This document shows positions 1 to 7,624 of a stretch of 9,518 nucleotides of DNA, piece by piece (positions within the stretch are counted from its first letter, which is position 1; the number at the start of each line of letters is the position of its first letter). Source of the DNA: Sphingomonadales bacterium. GTDB lineage: Bacteria > Bacteroidota > Bacteroidia > UBA7662. Made by a program: the position numbers and the translations under genes. Under the pieces are notes generated by a model. The model did no database searches. It was not told where the DNA came from and saw nothing but the letters and a program-made list of their open reading frames with translations. The stretch covers positions 1-9,518 of the forward strand of contig VHBD01000045.1 of assembly GCA_016872125.1 (NCBI GenBank), read 5' to 3'.

Positions 1-441
1 TGCAAGCGCAAAGTGATTACTGGCATGGGAGGAAATAAAACTGAATCCACTGCCGCACTGTACAAGCAAACGGCAATCAGAGGCGGTTTCAGGGTAGCGG
101 CATGGGCGAAGGCGCATAGCCCAGGGCTTGATCACCGACGCAGACATTTGATCGCTGAGGGTTACTGCCAAAAGAAGAAGAAAGACAATTTGCCAAACCT
201 TAGGAATTGGTTGGAAGAGCAACCAAGCCAGAATACCCAAATACAAAGGCGTCCAGGTCCATGGATTTCTGGCGAGAATAGCCAAGGTGTTCATCCAAGA
301 GGGTAAAGAGGATTGGTTAACCGCACGAAAGAGGTACAGCTCCCAATCTGGAGGGGCCATTAACCAGCCGATCTGTCGAAGGATATAAAGGGCCGTGATA
401 AATCCCACCCATGGTAACGCGACCAATCGAAGGGCACTCAT
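1..441 (-). CDS. PAP2-family membrane phosphatase (partial, C-terminus beyond window)
   Basis: The minus-strand frame is open from an ATG at 441-439 to the left edge, giving 147 residues with the 3' end missing. It shows the first two PAP2 (type 2 phosphatidic acid phosphatase) signatures. These are K-x6-RP at residues 105-113 (KPWAMRLRP) and the phosphatase loop FISSH at 135-139, the Bacteroidota form of PSGH, followed by ASNHFALA. The third motif (SR-x5-H) would lie outside the window. Hydrophobic stretches at about residues 5-22, 60-78 and 83-97 fit a multi-pass inner-membrane enzyme. The family removes phosphate from lipid phosphates or undecaprenyl pyrophosphate; the substrate cannot be read here. 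The gene follows the methyltransferase by 40 bp on the same strand and is probably last or near last in that operon. The frame stays open upstream of the ATG without another ATG, so a slightly earlier TTG start is possible. Confidence 0.88.
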   Translation of the reverse strand, partial: MSALRLVALPWVGFITALYILRQIGWLMAPPDWELYLFRAVNQSSLPSWMNTLAILARNPWTWTPLYLGILAWLLFQPIPKVWQIVFLLLLAVTLSDQMSASVIKPWAMRLRPCRYPETASDCRLLVQCGSGFSFISSHASNHFALA

Positions 442-481
442 GACCGCATCTGATTTTGGGAGAAGGTTCAAGGGAATTGTC

Positions 482-1279
482 TTAGGATTTACGCGCCAGA
501 AAGATGCAGCGGGGACTGCCTTGCCCAGCTGGCGATAATTGGTAGTCACCCCAATGTTGGAGTACTTCGAAACCGCTTGATTTCAGCATGGATTGAAGTT
601 CTTCGGGGCTATAACAACGAACTTTTTCTACGTAGACCTCGGTGATCGCCCCCGACTTTTGTTGAATAATTTCAATGGATTTGAGAATATACCCGTCTGC
701 TAATGTACGACTTATTTTGACGTCAAATTTTGGCCCGTAACGATATTCGGATTCGTTGATTTGACTTACAACAAACTCTTTGTTAAAAAAGTCCAGCACC
801 AAATAACCATCTTCTTTCAGGTGGCGATGTGCATTGCCAAGAACTTTCAAATCTTGGTTCTTATCATCGAAATAGCCAAACGAGGTAAAGAGATTTACAA
901 TAGCATCAAAATTCGTATTCAATTGAAAATCACGCATATCCCCGATACAGAACTTCATACGCTCAGAGATAGGGTTGTTGGGTTGGATAAAATTCTCTTG
1001 AGCTTTGGCGATTAGCCGCGGCGATAAATCCAGACCGGTCGTGGTATAGCCTAACTCTGCAAAGGAACGAGTATGCCGACCCCAACCGCAACCCAAATCA
1101 AGAATTTGAGCGGTGATAGGTAAAGCTAGCTTTGTGGTTAATCGGAGGATGAATTCTTTGGCCTCTGATAGGTCGCGATGATCGTAGATCTCTTCGTAGT
1201 AGGGACTGTCGAACCATGATTCAAACCAGGCCCTGTTCAGGCTTGGCGAGTTCGAGGCGAGGGTATTTGGGTTGGGCAT
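482..1279 (-). CDS. class I SAM-dependent methyltransferase
   Basis: This 265-residue protein has a Rossmann-type methyltransferase core. Motif I is ILDLGCGWGRH at residues 59-69. The acidic residue that would bind the ribose of S-adenosylmethionine is D84 in TGLDLS. GD at 113-114 and FDAIVNLFTSFGYF at 124-137 form the following motifs. An N-terminal segment (WFDSPYYEEIYDHRD, 22-36) precedes the core, as in a family of small soluble methyltransferases common in Bacteroidota. That match also supports the start at 1279. The acceptor substrate is unknown: quinone, small-molecule or protein methylation cannot be separated from sequence. The gene begins 15 bp after the stop of the exported phosphoesterase and ends 40 bp before the PAP2 gene, so the three are probably cotranscribed. 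No truncation or frameshift is visible. Confidence 0.9.
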   Translation of the reverse strand: MPNPNTLASNSPSLNRAWFESWFDSPYYEEIYDHRDLSEAKEFILRLTTKLALPITAQILDLGCGWGRHTRSFAELGYTTTGLDLSPRLIAKAQENFIQPNNPISERMKFCIGDMRDFQLNTNFDAIVNLFTSFGYFDDKNQDLKVLGNAHRHLKEDGYLVLDFFNKEFVVSQINESEYRYGPKFDVKISRTLADGYILKSIEIIQQKSGAITEVYVEKVRCYSPEELQSMLKSSGFEVLQHWGDYQLSPAGQGSPRCIFLARKS

Positions 1280-1294
1280 GGCAATTTGGCAGAA

Positions 1295-2344
1295 CTAAGG
1301 GCAACGAGGACAACGTATTCGAAGAAGTACCGGCAGATGGTCGCTAGGCCCACCAAGATAACGATTGCCCGCATAGGTCTTGTAAGGGTATCCTTTGAAT
1401 TTGCCTTCTTGCTGCACCATGGATTCATCCTTGGACGCTTGGGCTGACCCGATGATGTAGTGGTTTTGAGAAGTGTTACTCGGTAACAGCGAACGGCTTA
1501 GGATGATTTGGTCTAGCCATTCCCAGCGATCCTGGAAGCAATACGACCCTCCCTCCCGGCCGCTAAAGGGGTGATATAATCCCCTGGAAGCTGTGGAATC
1601 TGCCCCCAGCACCAAACGAATACTGGCATCCTGTGGGGTATCGTTGAAGTCTCCAGTGATGATGATGGAACAGCGGTTGGGCCCACCGTACAGGGCAAAG
1701 AGGCTATCCACGGCTTTGCGAAGGCAACGCGCTGCAGCATATCGGTTGGGGGCCGATTTCTCCAGGCCTCCTCGACGCGACGGCCAATGATTGACAAGGA
1801 TATGAAGGGTATCGCCGCTGGGTATTTTGCCAGAGACCAAGAGAATTTTACGGGTGGGTGAGGCTGTATCTCCAGGTAAATCTACTGTGAGGTCTTGGCG
1901 TGCAATGGGCTTGAAGTGCGATTTGTGGTAAAAAAGGGCAACATCGATTCCGCGGGGATCGTTCGAGGGGCAATGCAAATAGGTTAAAGGGCTGCGACGC
2001 AATTCGGGTTGTCTCAACAGATCTTTGAGAACGCCTTCGTTTTCCATTTCACAAAGTCCCACCAAATCAGGCACATTGCCTTGGTTAAGGCCAGCGATGA
2101 CTCTTGCCAATTTCCCCAATTTGGTATAATAGCGCACGGAATTCCAGGCCAATTCTGACTGGGGGAGGAAATCTTCGTCGTTGACTTTGACATCGTTGAG
2201 GGTGTCAAACAGGTTCTCCAAATTGTAATGAACGATACACAGGTCGAGGCCCTTCGGTTTGCTGCGATTTTGAGCGATAACCTTCAGAGGGACTGCATGG
2301 CCAAGAAAAGCGGTGCAGACCAACAGCCAACCTAAGTTTTGCAT
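1295..2344 (-). CDS. exported endonuclease/exonuclease/phosphatase (EEP) family protein
   Basis: Read from the ATG at 2344 the protein has 349 residues. It begins with a hydrophobic signal-peptide-like stretch (residues 4-20) and a possible cleavage site after VIA at 24, so it is predicted to leave the cytoplasm. The rest shows the metal-dependent DNase I-like fold motifs in order: NLENLFD (41-47), the metal-binding Glu in CEMEN (98-102), RGIDVALFY (131-139), the catalytic His in NHWPSRRGG (185-193), GDFNDTP (231-237) and SDHLP (334-338). All expected catalytic residues are present. Family members cut DNA, RNA or phosphoesters of small molecules, and the substrate is not decidable here. An in-frame ATG at 2383 would add 13 polar residues before the signal peptide and would place a 14-bp palindrome inside the gene, so the later ATG is preferred. 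It is probably first in a three-gene operon and diverges from ppk1. Confidence 0.88.
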   Translation of the reverse strand: MQNLGWLLVCTAFLGHAVPLKVIAQNRSKPKGLDLCIVHYNLENLFDTLNDVKVNDEDFLPQSELAWNSVRYYTKLGKLARVIAGLNQGNVPDLVGLCEMENEGVLKDLLRQPELRRSPLTYLHCPSNDPRGIDVALFYHKSHFKPIARQDLTVDLPGDTASPTRKILLVSGKIPSGDTLHILVNHWPSRRGGLEKSAPNRYAAARCLRKAVDSLFALYGGPNRCSIIITGDFNDTPQDASIRLVLGADSTASRGLYHPFSGREGGSYCFQDRWEWLDQIILSRSLLPSNTSQNHYIIGSAQASKDESMVQQEGKFKGYPYKTYAGNRYLGGPSDHLPVLLRIRCPRCP

Positions 2345-2464
2345 GAAAGAGGAGTTTGTTAATTTTACGTAAAATAACGTCACAAACTGGCAAAGGGAAT
2401 TATTATTGACCGTTCATGGTGATGCAATTGAGCGTGAACCAGCTAAAAATTTCGATCTAAGCGC
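2345..2464. promoter_or_regulatory. divergent control region between EEP gene and ppk1
   Basis: These 120 bp separate two divergently transcribed genes and must hold both promoters unless these lie further inside a gene. The tract is AT-rich compared with its flanks. I looked for the Bacteroidota promoter pattern (TTG, about 19 bp, TAnnTTTG). I found only a one-mismatch -7-like TATTATTG at about 2401-2408 on the plus strand, without a convincing -33 partner, so no promoter is called. Neither start codon has a clear Shine-Dalgarno sequence, which is usual for the phylum. The notable element is the palindrome listed separately. Confidence 0.55.
2362..2375. promoter_or_regulatory. perfect 14-bp palindrome, candidate operator
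   Basis: ATTTTACGTAAAAT is identical to its reverse complement over all 14 bases. Allowing one inserted base, the symmetry continues into GTT on the left and AAC on the right (2358-2378). It ends 18 bp upstream of the preferred start of the EEP gene and 89 bp upstream of ppk1. Position and perfect symmetry fit a binding site for a dimeric regulator, but no regulator is encoded in the window and I do not recognise the motif. A chance AT-rich palindrome remains possible. Confidence 0.4.
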
Positions 2465-4639
2465 ATGAATGACCCACATTTTCCTTCCTTCGGCTCCAAG
2501 AGGCAAGCACCTCAATCCGTTAGCGAAGCTCATCCGATGGTGATTCGCAAGCTTTACCAAGGCCGTCGCATTGAGCTTTACAACAGGGAAATGTCATGGC
2601 TGGACTTCAACGAAAGGGTCCTTCAAGAAGCGGAGCATCCCGATACTCCCCTGGGCGAACGCTTGAATTTCATGTCCATTTTTTCGTCCAATATGGACGA
2701 GTTCTTTAGGGTGCGGGTGGCCAACCAATACCGCCTTATACAACTTGGGGCGGCCTCCTTAAGGAAATTGGATTTTCACCCAAAGCAGGTATTGACCCAA
2801 ATCCACCTCAAGGCCCAAGAACTGCAGGATCGATTTGAGGCTTTGTTTCAGCATCAAATTCGCCCAAAGTTGGAAGATAGTGGATTCATACTTTGTGACG
2901 AGCAGACGATTCCCCCAGTGCTGTTGCCCAAGGTCGATGAAATTTTTCAATCCAAGGTACAGCCCTATCTTAATCCTATTCTGCTTAATTCCAAAACAAG
3001 GAAGTTAAGACTGCGAGATGCCTACCTCTATTTCGCAGTTCGATTGGAATATGAGCGAAAATCATCAGGCACCCAGCATGCGATTTTGGAAATTCCGGTT
3101 CGCTACACCCAGCGTTTTTTTGCATTGGGGGAATTCAATGGAAGGCAGTATGTGATCTTCCTGGACGATATCGTTCGGCTTCATTGGAGAGATATTTTTC
3201 GGGCACTTGCCCCGGCTAAAGTTCATGGATACACGATCAAAATAACCCGTGATCAAGAACTGGATTTGGAGCATGATTTGGGACAAAACATCTTGGATAA
3301 AATGCGGGCTGGGTTACGCAAAAGAGGCAAGGGGGATCCTGTCCGTTTTCTTTATGATCAGGCCATGCCCCAGGACCTGCTCAAGGCCTTGGTTCGTAAA
3401 TTCTCTGTCAAATCCGCTGACTTGTTTGCGGGAGGGCGATACCATAATTTCAGGGATTTGAGGCAATTTCCATTGCATGGAAGGCCTGACCTGCAGTATC
3501 CCGTTTGGTCATCTTGCTCCCCAGGCCTATGGTCGGAGCAGCAGAATTTATTCAAGGCTATACGTGTTGCCGATAGGTTGGTGCATCACCCTTACCATTC
3601 CTATAATACCGTTCTACAATTTCTGCGAGAGGCTGCTTTGGACCCAAAGGTACGCTCCATTGAGATCACCTTGTATCGTTTGGCTCCGGTGTCTTCGGTG
3701 GCTCGTTCCTTGATCACGGCGGCACTTAATGGTAAGAAAGTGCGTGCGGTGGTCGAAATCCAGGCACGCTTTGATGAAGAAAATAACATTTTCTGGGCCG
3801 AAAAGTTAAAAGAAGCAGGAGCGGAGGTTTTGTACGGTTATGAAGGCATGAAAGTGCATTGTAAATTATGCCTTGTGACCCGGCGCGAAAAAGCCAAAGA
3901 TGTTCGTTATGCCCACCTGAGCACGGGGAACTACAATGCGCAAACGGCCAAAGTCTATGCGGATGATGGCTTATTCACCTGTTCGCCATCAATCACTGCG
4001 GAGGCCGCAAGACTCTTCAAGTCGTTGGATAAAGGTCATTTTCATTATTCCTACCGGCATTTGTTGGTAGCTCCCTATTTTTTGCGCCAACCTTTGCTCT
4101 CCTTGATTGATTACGAAATTCAGGAGGCCAAGCGAGGTCAGCCTGCATGGATTTTTCTTAAGCTCAACTCCTTGGTGGATGAAGCGCTAATTGCCGCCTT
4201 GTATCGAGCGTCCCAAGCTGGTGTTCAGATTCGTTGTATAGTTCGGGGCATTTGCAGTCTAATTCCAGGAGTTCCGCAATTGAGCGAGCATATACAGGTT
4301 ATCTCCATCATTGATCGTTATCTGGAGCACTCCAGGGTCTATGCCTTTGGGCATGGGGGAAAGACGAAGCTCTATTTGTCCTCGGCAGATTGGATGGCTC
4401 GTAACATGGATCATCGGGTGGAATTGGCCTTTCCGTTGGAAAGCACTTTGCTCCAACAAGAAATGCTAAACCTCATGGAAATTCAATGGTCCGATTGTAC
4501 GCAATCCCGTTACCTGAACGGGCCTCAGGCAAATCGTCGAAGAGTCCCCGAGCAGGATTCCTCACAAGGTTCTGGCAATCCGGTGAGGGCCCAGGCCGCA
4601 TTTTATGATTACCTTCGTGATCTTAATTTGGAGAGTTGA
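2465..4639 (+). CDS. ppk1: polyphosphate kinase 1
   Basis: The 724-residue product is a full-length PPK1, which reversibly transfers the gamma-phosphate of ATP onto a growing polyphosphate chain. The N-terminal domain opens with NREMSWLDFNERVLQEAEHP (residues 41-60) and SSNMDEFFRVRVA, both diagnostic. The two catalytic phospholipase D-like domains carry the histidines expected of the family. His465 lies in KVHCKL and corresponds to the autophosphorylated His435 of the E. coli enzyme. His622 lies in YLEHSR and corresponds to His592. HLSTGNYNAQTA and YLSSADWMARN are also intact. Length is slightly above the roughly 690 residues of E. coli PPK, because of an N-terminal extension of about 35 residues and a polar linker near the C-terminus (about 687-706). 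An internal ATG at 2537 (residue 25) is an alternative start that would lose no conserved motif. The stop codon overlaps the start of the exopolyphosphatase gene. Confidence 0.97.
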   Translation: MNDPHFPSFGSKRQAPQSVSEAHPMVIRKLYQGRRIELYNREMSWLDFNERVLQEAEHPDTPLGERLNFMSIFSSNMDEFFRVRVANQYRLIQLGAASLRKLDFHPKQVLTQIHLKAQELQDRFEALFQHQIRPKLEDSGFILCDEQTIPPVLLPKVDEIFQSKVQPYLNPILLNSKTRKLRLRDAYLYFAVRLEYERKSSGTQHAILEIPVRYTQRFFALGEFNGRQYVIFLDDIVRLHWRDIFRALAPAKVHGYTIKITRDQELDLEHDLGQNILDKMRAGLRKRGKGDPVRFLYDQAMPQDLLKALVRKFSVKSADLFAGGRYHNFRDLRQFPLHGRPDLQYPVWSSCSPGLWSEQQNLFKAIRVADRLVHHPYHSYNTVLQFLREAALDPKVRSIEITLYRLAPVSSVARSLITAALNGKKVRAVVEIQARFDEENNIFWAEKLKEAGAEVLYGYEGMKVHCKLCLVTRREKAKDVRYAHLSTGNYNAQTAKVYADDGLFTCSPSITAEAARLFKSLDKGHFHYSYRHLLVAPYFLRQPLLSLIDYEIQEAKRGQPAWIFLKLNSLVDEALIAALYRASQAGVQIRCIVRGICSLIPGVPQLSEHIQVISIIDRYLEHSRVYAFGHGGKTKLYLSSADWMARNMDHRVELAFPLESTLLQQEMLNLMEIQWSDCTQSRYLNGPQANRRRVPEQDSSQGSGNPVRAQAAFYDYLRDLNLES

Positions 4640-5586
4640 AGTTAGCCGCCATTGATTTGGGATCCAATGCCGCTAGATTGTTGGTGGTTAAGGTTTTGGC
4701 CCATGAAGGCGCCAATCCTGATTGGAAGGCTATCGAATACATTCGGGTTCCGGTCCGTTTGGGAGAGGACGTTTTCTTAACCGGAAAGGTGGGCGCTCTT
4801 CGTCGACAACAGTTGCTGGAAACGATGAAGGGTTTTGGCTACCTGCTCAAAGCCTACGAGGTCGATCATTCCTTGGCTTGTGCGACCTCTGCTTTGAGGG
4901 AGGCAAGCAATGGCTCCGAAATTATCGAAGCGATTCATCGTGATGCTGGAATTGCGATGGAACTCATTAGCGGATCAAGGGAGGCCGAGTTAATCTACAA
5001 AGCTCACCGTTCCTTGGCAGGCCCCGAGGACCAATTGGTTTTGATGGACGTTGGTGGTGGTTCCACCGAGATTTCTTTGATCCAAGGTCAACGCTCCATC
5101 CTAAGTAAATCCTTCGCCCTGGGCGCCGTTCGTCTTTTGGACAAAACAGACCGCGAAAATGATTGGAAAGCCTTCAAAGATTTTGTGAAAGGAGAATTAC
5201 TCCCATTCAAACCTTCGGCTTTTTGGGGGAGTGGGGGAAACATTAACAAGGTATTCGATTTGTTACGTCCTGGCAAAGGCGAGCCATGTTCCTACAAGCA
5301 ATTGGAGAAACTGTATGAACAATTGCTCCCGATGAGTCCAGTCCAAAGGGCTGAGCAATACGGGCTAAATGAAGACCGGGCCGACGTGATTGCTCCTGCC
5401 TTGCGCTTGTTTCTTTGGGTCATGAAGCAAGCAGATTTCGGTAAATTGCATAACAGCAAATTAGGCCTTAAGGAAGGCATGATTGTGCAACTCCTCGAAA
5501 ATTATTGGCAAGGTGAATTTTCAACCAGAGCCGGATGGGGACCCGGGCCTTTGAGCGATACCACCCATTTATCTACTGCCGAATAA
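4636..5586 (+). CDS. ppx: Ppx/GppA-family exopolyphosphatase
   Basis: This 316-residue protein has the actin-like ATPase fold of the Ppx/GppA family, which releases phosphate from polyphosphate ends or from pppGpp. Visible motifs are the first phosphate loop AAIDLGSNAARLLV (residues 4-17), ATSALREASN (83-92), SGSREAELIY (112-121) with the family's catalytic Glu, the second phosphate loop DVGGGSTE (138-145), WGSGGN, GLNEDRADVI and GLKEGMI near the end. It is the short form and lacks the C-terminal HD-like domain of the roughly 510-residue E. coli PPX. The start is TTG at 4636, because no ATG lies near and the first phosphate loop begins only a few residues later. This TTG shares bases with the TGA of ppk1 (TTGA), which implies translational coupling. 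Pairing with ppk1 favours polyphosphate over pppGpp as substrate, by inference. The gene ends one base before the converging gene's stop. Confidence 0.93.
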   Translation: MKLAAIDLGSNAARLLVVKVLAHEGANPDWKAIEYIRVPVRLGEDVFLTGKVGALRRQQLLETMKGFGYLLKAYEVDHSLACATSALREASNGSEIIEAIHRDAGIAMELISGSREAELIYKAHRSLAGPEDQLVLMDVGGGSTEISLIQGQRSILSKSFALGAVRLLDKTDRENDWKAFKDFVKGELLPFKPSAFWGSGGNINKVFDLLRPGKGEPCSYKQLEKLYEQLLPMSPVQRAEQYGLNEDRADVIAPALRLFLWVMKQADFGKLHNSKLGLKEGMIVQLLENYWQGEFSTRAGWGPGPLSDTTHLSTAE

Positions 5587-5587
5587 T

Positions 5588-7624
5588 TCAGTTTTCATTC
5601 CAACGCTGGGAGTATGTCAAACCGCTTTCCCATCGGATGTGATCTTCATCTTCGATACGCCGAACCCACAGTCGCCAACCATTCCCACCGGAACGGCCTT
5701 GCAAAGATGCTGTAAATCGGTATTGCCCGGATGAGCCGGTCCACCAGCCTGTCCCGAAACTTTGATCTTCACGGACCGTAACACGCTCTCCTTCCGGCCC
5801 AGCGATGGCCCAGGTTTGACCAATCTTCAAATCAGCATGGGTTCGAAATACCCTTTTCCACAACAGGTTATACGCGATAACCCAAGTTTGTTGGTGAGCA
5901 GTGGAATACCCATGGGCAATCTGTAAATATCCGCTCATTCCCTGGTCCAATCCTTTGCGTTGATGCAATGGCCACGGCATGCGCAGGTATTGAAAAAGGT
6001 AATCTCCTTGACGCCCCCTCTCGGCTTGTTTGTAGATCATCGTGTATCGGCTATCCTTGAAGGGGCCTTTTAGCATTCTTCCTTCCAGTCCTCTGTTCCA
6101 TGCGATAAATTGACTTCCGAATTGCTGCTCAGGCCCTTCCTCTACCCAATGGGATCGCAACGTGAGGGACCAATACGGAACTGGAGACCAAAGGGCGTTA
6201 AGGTCAAGAGATTGACGGCGGCCTACGGTGGGCAATGTTATACTGAATATTCTAGAAGCCTCTGTGCCTTGGGATAGTTTAGACCATCGCAGACCCAAGC
6301 TCCAGCTTGGATGCGGAGTCATGATCAAGGTGTGGAGATGACTGTAATCCCAAGATAGGATATGATCAAGAACAGGGTACCTGGGGTTTTGGGCCTTGTT
6401 CCAAGCCAAGCTCGGGTTAGAGGATCTGATGGCCACATTGCTTTGAAAAAAGTAATTTCTTCTTTGAATTTTGTAATTAAAGCCCAAGGTTTTGAGGTTG
6501 TTGATGATTTGTTTGACGGGGGTTATGGTATTATTTGCCTTGATGATTTGGGTCGTCAAGATGGATGAATTCCATGATGCGGGAAGATTCAGAGAGGAAG
6601 GCATCGCGAATTGAAGCCCTAGAATCCCCCATGATCGCTCTTTTTCCCAAGCCAATGAATTCATCCACACGGCGGTCTTGGGTAGAGCATTTACCCCCAA
6701 TGCCAAGTCGTCCAAAGTAGCATCCGGTAAGGGACTGTTCAAGATGCCCAAGGCATAGGAGTTCATGACGATCAGATGATTTCCCCATGCACTTTGCAGC
6801 GAAAACCCCCTTGCTTGGTTACCGTTGGACATTCTGGAGGATGCGAATGGAATTTCCGATCCAGTGAAATGCGCCCATGGATTGGCAAAGGCCGGAATAC
6901 GCTGGGTATTTCCCAAGAGCCTGTTCCCGGATTGCGGGTGAAAGTCCCCCAGTAGCCATATCATTTTGCCTCTTATACCTTGAATAAAGAATCCGGGAAT
7001 TCCGGCAAAGCTCCGGTCTGCTGGTTTTTCGATCGTCATGGCCCAACCGATGTTATGGTATTTTTGGCGTAGGCGGTACTGCCAACGTTCTACCAAAATT
7101 GCCTGTTCATTGCGTATGCTCGAGCTCTCATAACGCGTTCCGTAGAGGACATCCATTCCCGATTTTAAGGCTCTAAAACGCAGGTCATGGAGCGGGAATT
7201 CTCGTCCCAAGGCTTCCTGAAAGGTCAAGGCTACCTGGCTTTCCATCCAGGGAAGCATCAGCCAGAAGGCGGCTTGCTTTGGCCTGCCATGCGCTCTCAC
7301 CAGGCTGTCCATGGCCGAGCATTGTTCTTTGCTTAAACCCAGGGTTTCCATGGCCAAGGCTCTCAGGGATTTATTCCACGGTAGCCGATTTTGGAGGGTC
7401 CACGGAAGGTCCAAAGCAGAGTTCTCCCAACGATCCGGCATATCTTCCAGCATAGGATGCTGGGTTGCCTGAATTTGTTCTTGGATTTGCGCATTATCTT
7501 GGTCAAGTTCGCTTTGTGCCCACAGGAAATATCCTTCCCCTAACAACGTACAAAACCATTGGATGCCCAACCAACTAAGGGCGACTTTGGGCAACGTTAG
7601 TCCGCATGGGATACTCTCGCTCAT
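5588..7624 (-). CDS. predicted envelope protein, degenerate helix-hairpin-helix plus beta-barrel-like region
   Basis: The 678-residue product is not a well-characterised protein. A hydrophobic signal-like stretch lies at residues 11-36, with possible cleavage near LWA. Residues about 85-145 form a helical region (LRALAMETLGLSKEQ and what follows) that resembles the repeated helix-hairpin-helix segments of ComEA-like proteins, but it is degenerate. From about residue 175 the sequence resembles the long C-terminal half of Bacteroidota helix-hairpin-helix proteins: WAMTIEKPADRSF, then a GK-x-IWLLGDFHPQSGNRLL stretch (219-237), then NQARGFSLQ. After that come many alternating aromatic/polar segments, as in an outer-membrane barrel, ending in TYSQRW. 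The usual GQG-like motif appears as SGN. The start at 7624 is chosen because its ATG overlaps the stop of the upstream gene (ATGA); an ATG at 7648 would overlap by 28 bp. DNA handling or surface assembly roles are speculation. Confidence 0.72.
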   Translation of the reverse strand: MSESIPCGLTLPKVALSWLGIQWFCTLLGEGYFLWAQSELDQDNAQIQEQIQATQHPMLEDMPDRWENSALDLPWTLQNRLPWNKSLRALAMETLGLSKEQCSAMDSLVRAHGRPKQAAFWLMLPWMESQVALTFQEALGREFPLHDLRFRALKSGMDVLYGTRYESSSIRNEQAILVERWQYRLRQKYHNIGWAMTIEKPADRSFAGIPGFFIQGIRGKMIWLLGDFHPQSGNRLLGNTQRIPAFANPWAHFTGSEIPFASSRMSNGNQARGFSLQSAWGNHLIVMNSYALGILNSPLPDATLDDLALGVNALPKTAVWMNSLAWEKERSWGILGLQFAMPSSLNLPASWNSSILTTQIIKANNTITPVKQIINNLKTLGFNYKIQRRNYFFQSNVAIRSSNPSLAWNKAQNPRYPVLDHILSWDYSHLHTLIMTPHPSWSLGLRWSKLSQGTEASRIFSITLPTVGRRQSLDLNALWSPVPYWSLTLRSHWVEEGPEQQFGSQFIAWNRGLEGRMLKGPFKDSRYTMIYKQAERGRQGDYLFQYLRMPWPLHQRKGLDQGMSGYLQIAHGYSTAHQQTWVIAYNLLWKRVFRTHADLKIGQTWAIAGPEGERVTVREDQSFGTGWWTGSSGQYRFTASLQGRSGGNGWRLWVRRIEDEDHIRWESGLTYSQRWNEN

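Noticed and set aside
13..306. Plus-strand reading frame of 97 codons
   Set aside because: It lies antisense to the PAP2 gene, whose frame carries clear family motifs; the plus-strand product is low in complexity and shows no domain.
2345..2383. Longer N-terminus for the EEP protein from the ATG at 2383
   Set aside because: It would put 13 extra residues before the signal peptide and run through the palindrome; the ATG at 2344 gives a standard signal peptide.
2412..2439. GTTCA/TGAAC inverted repeat in the ppk1 upstream region
   Set aside because: Five-base arms separated by 18 bases are expected by chance in a region of this size.
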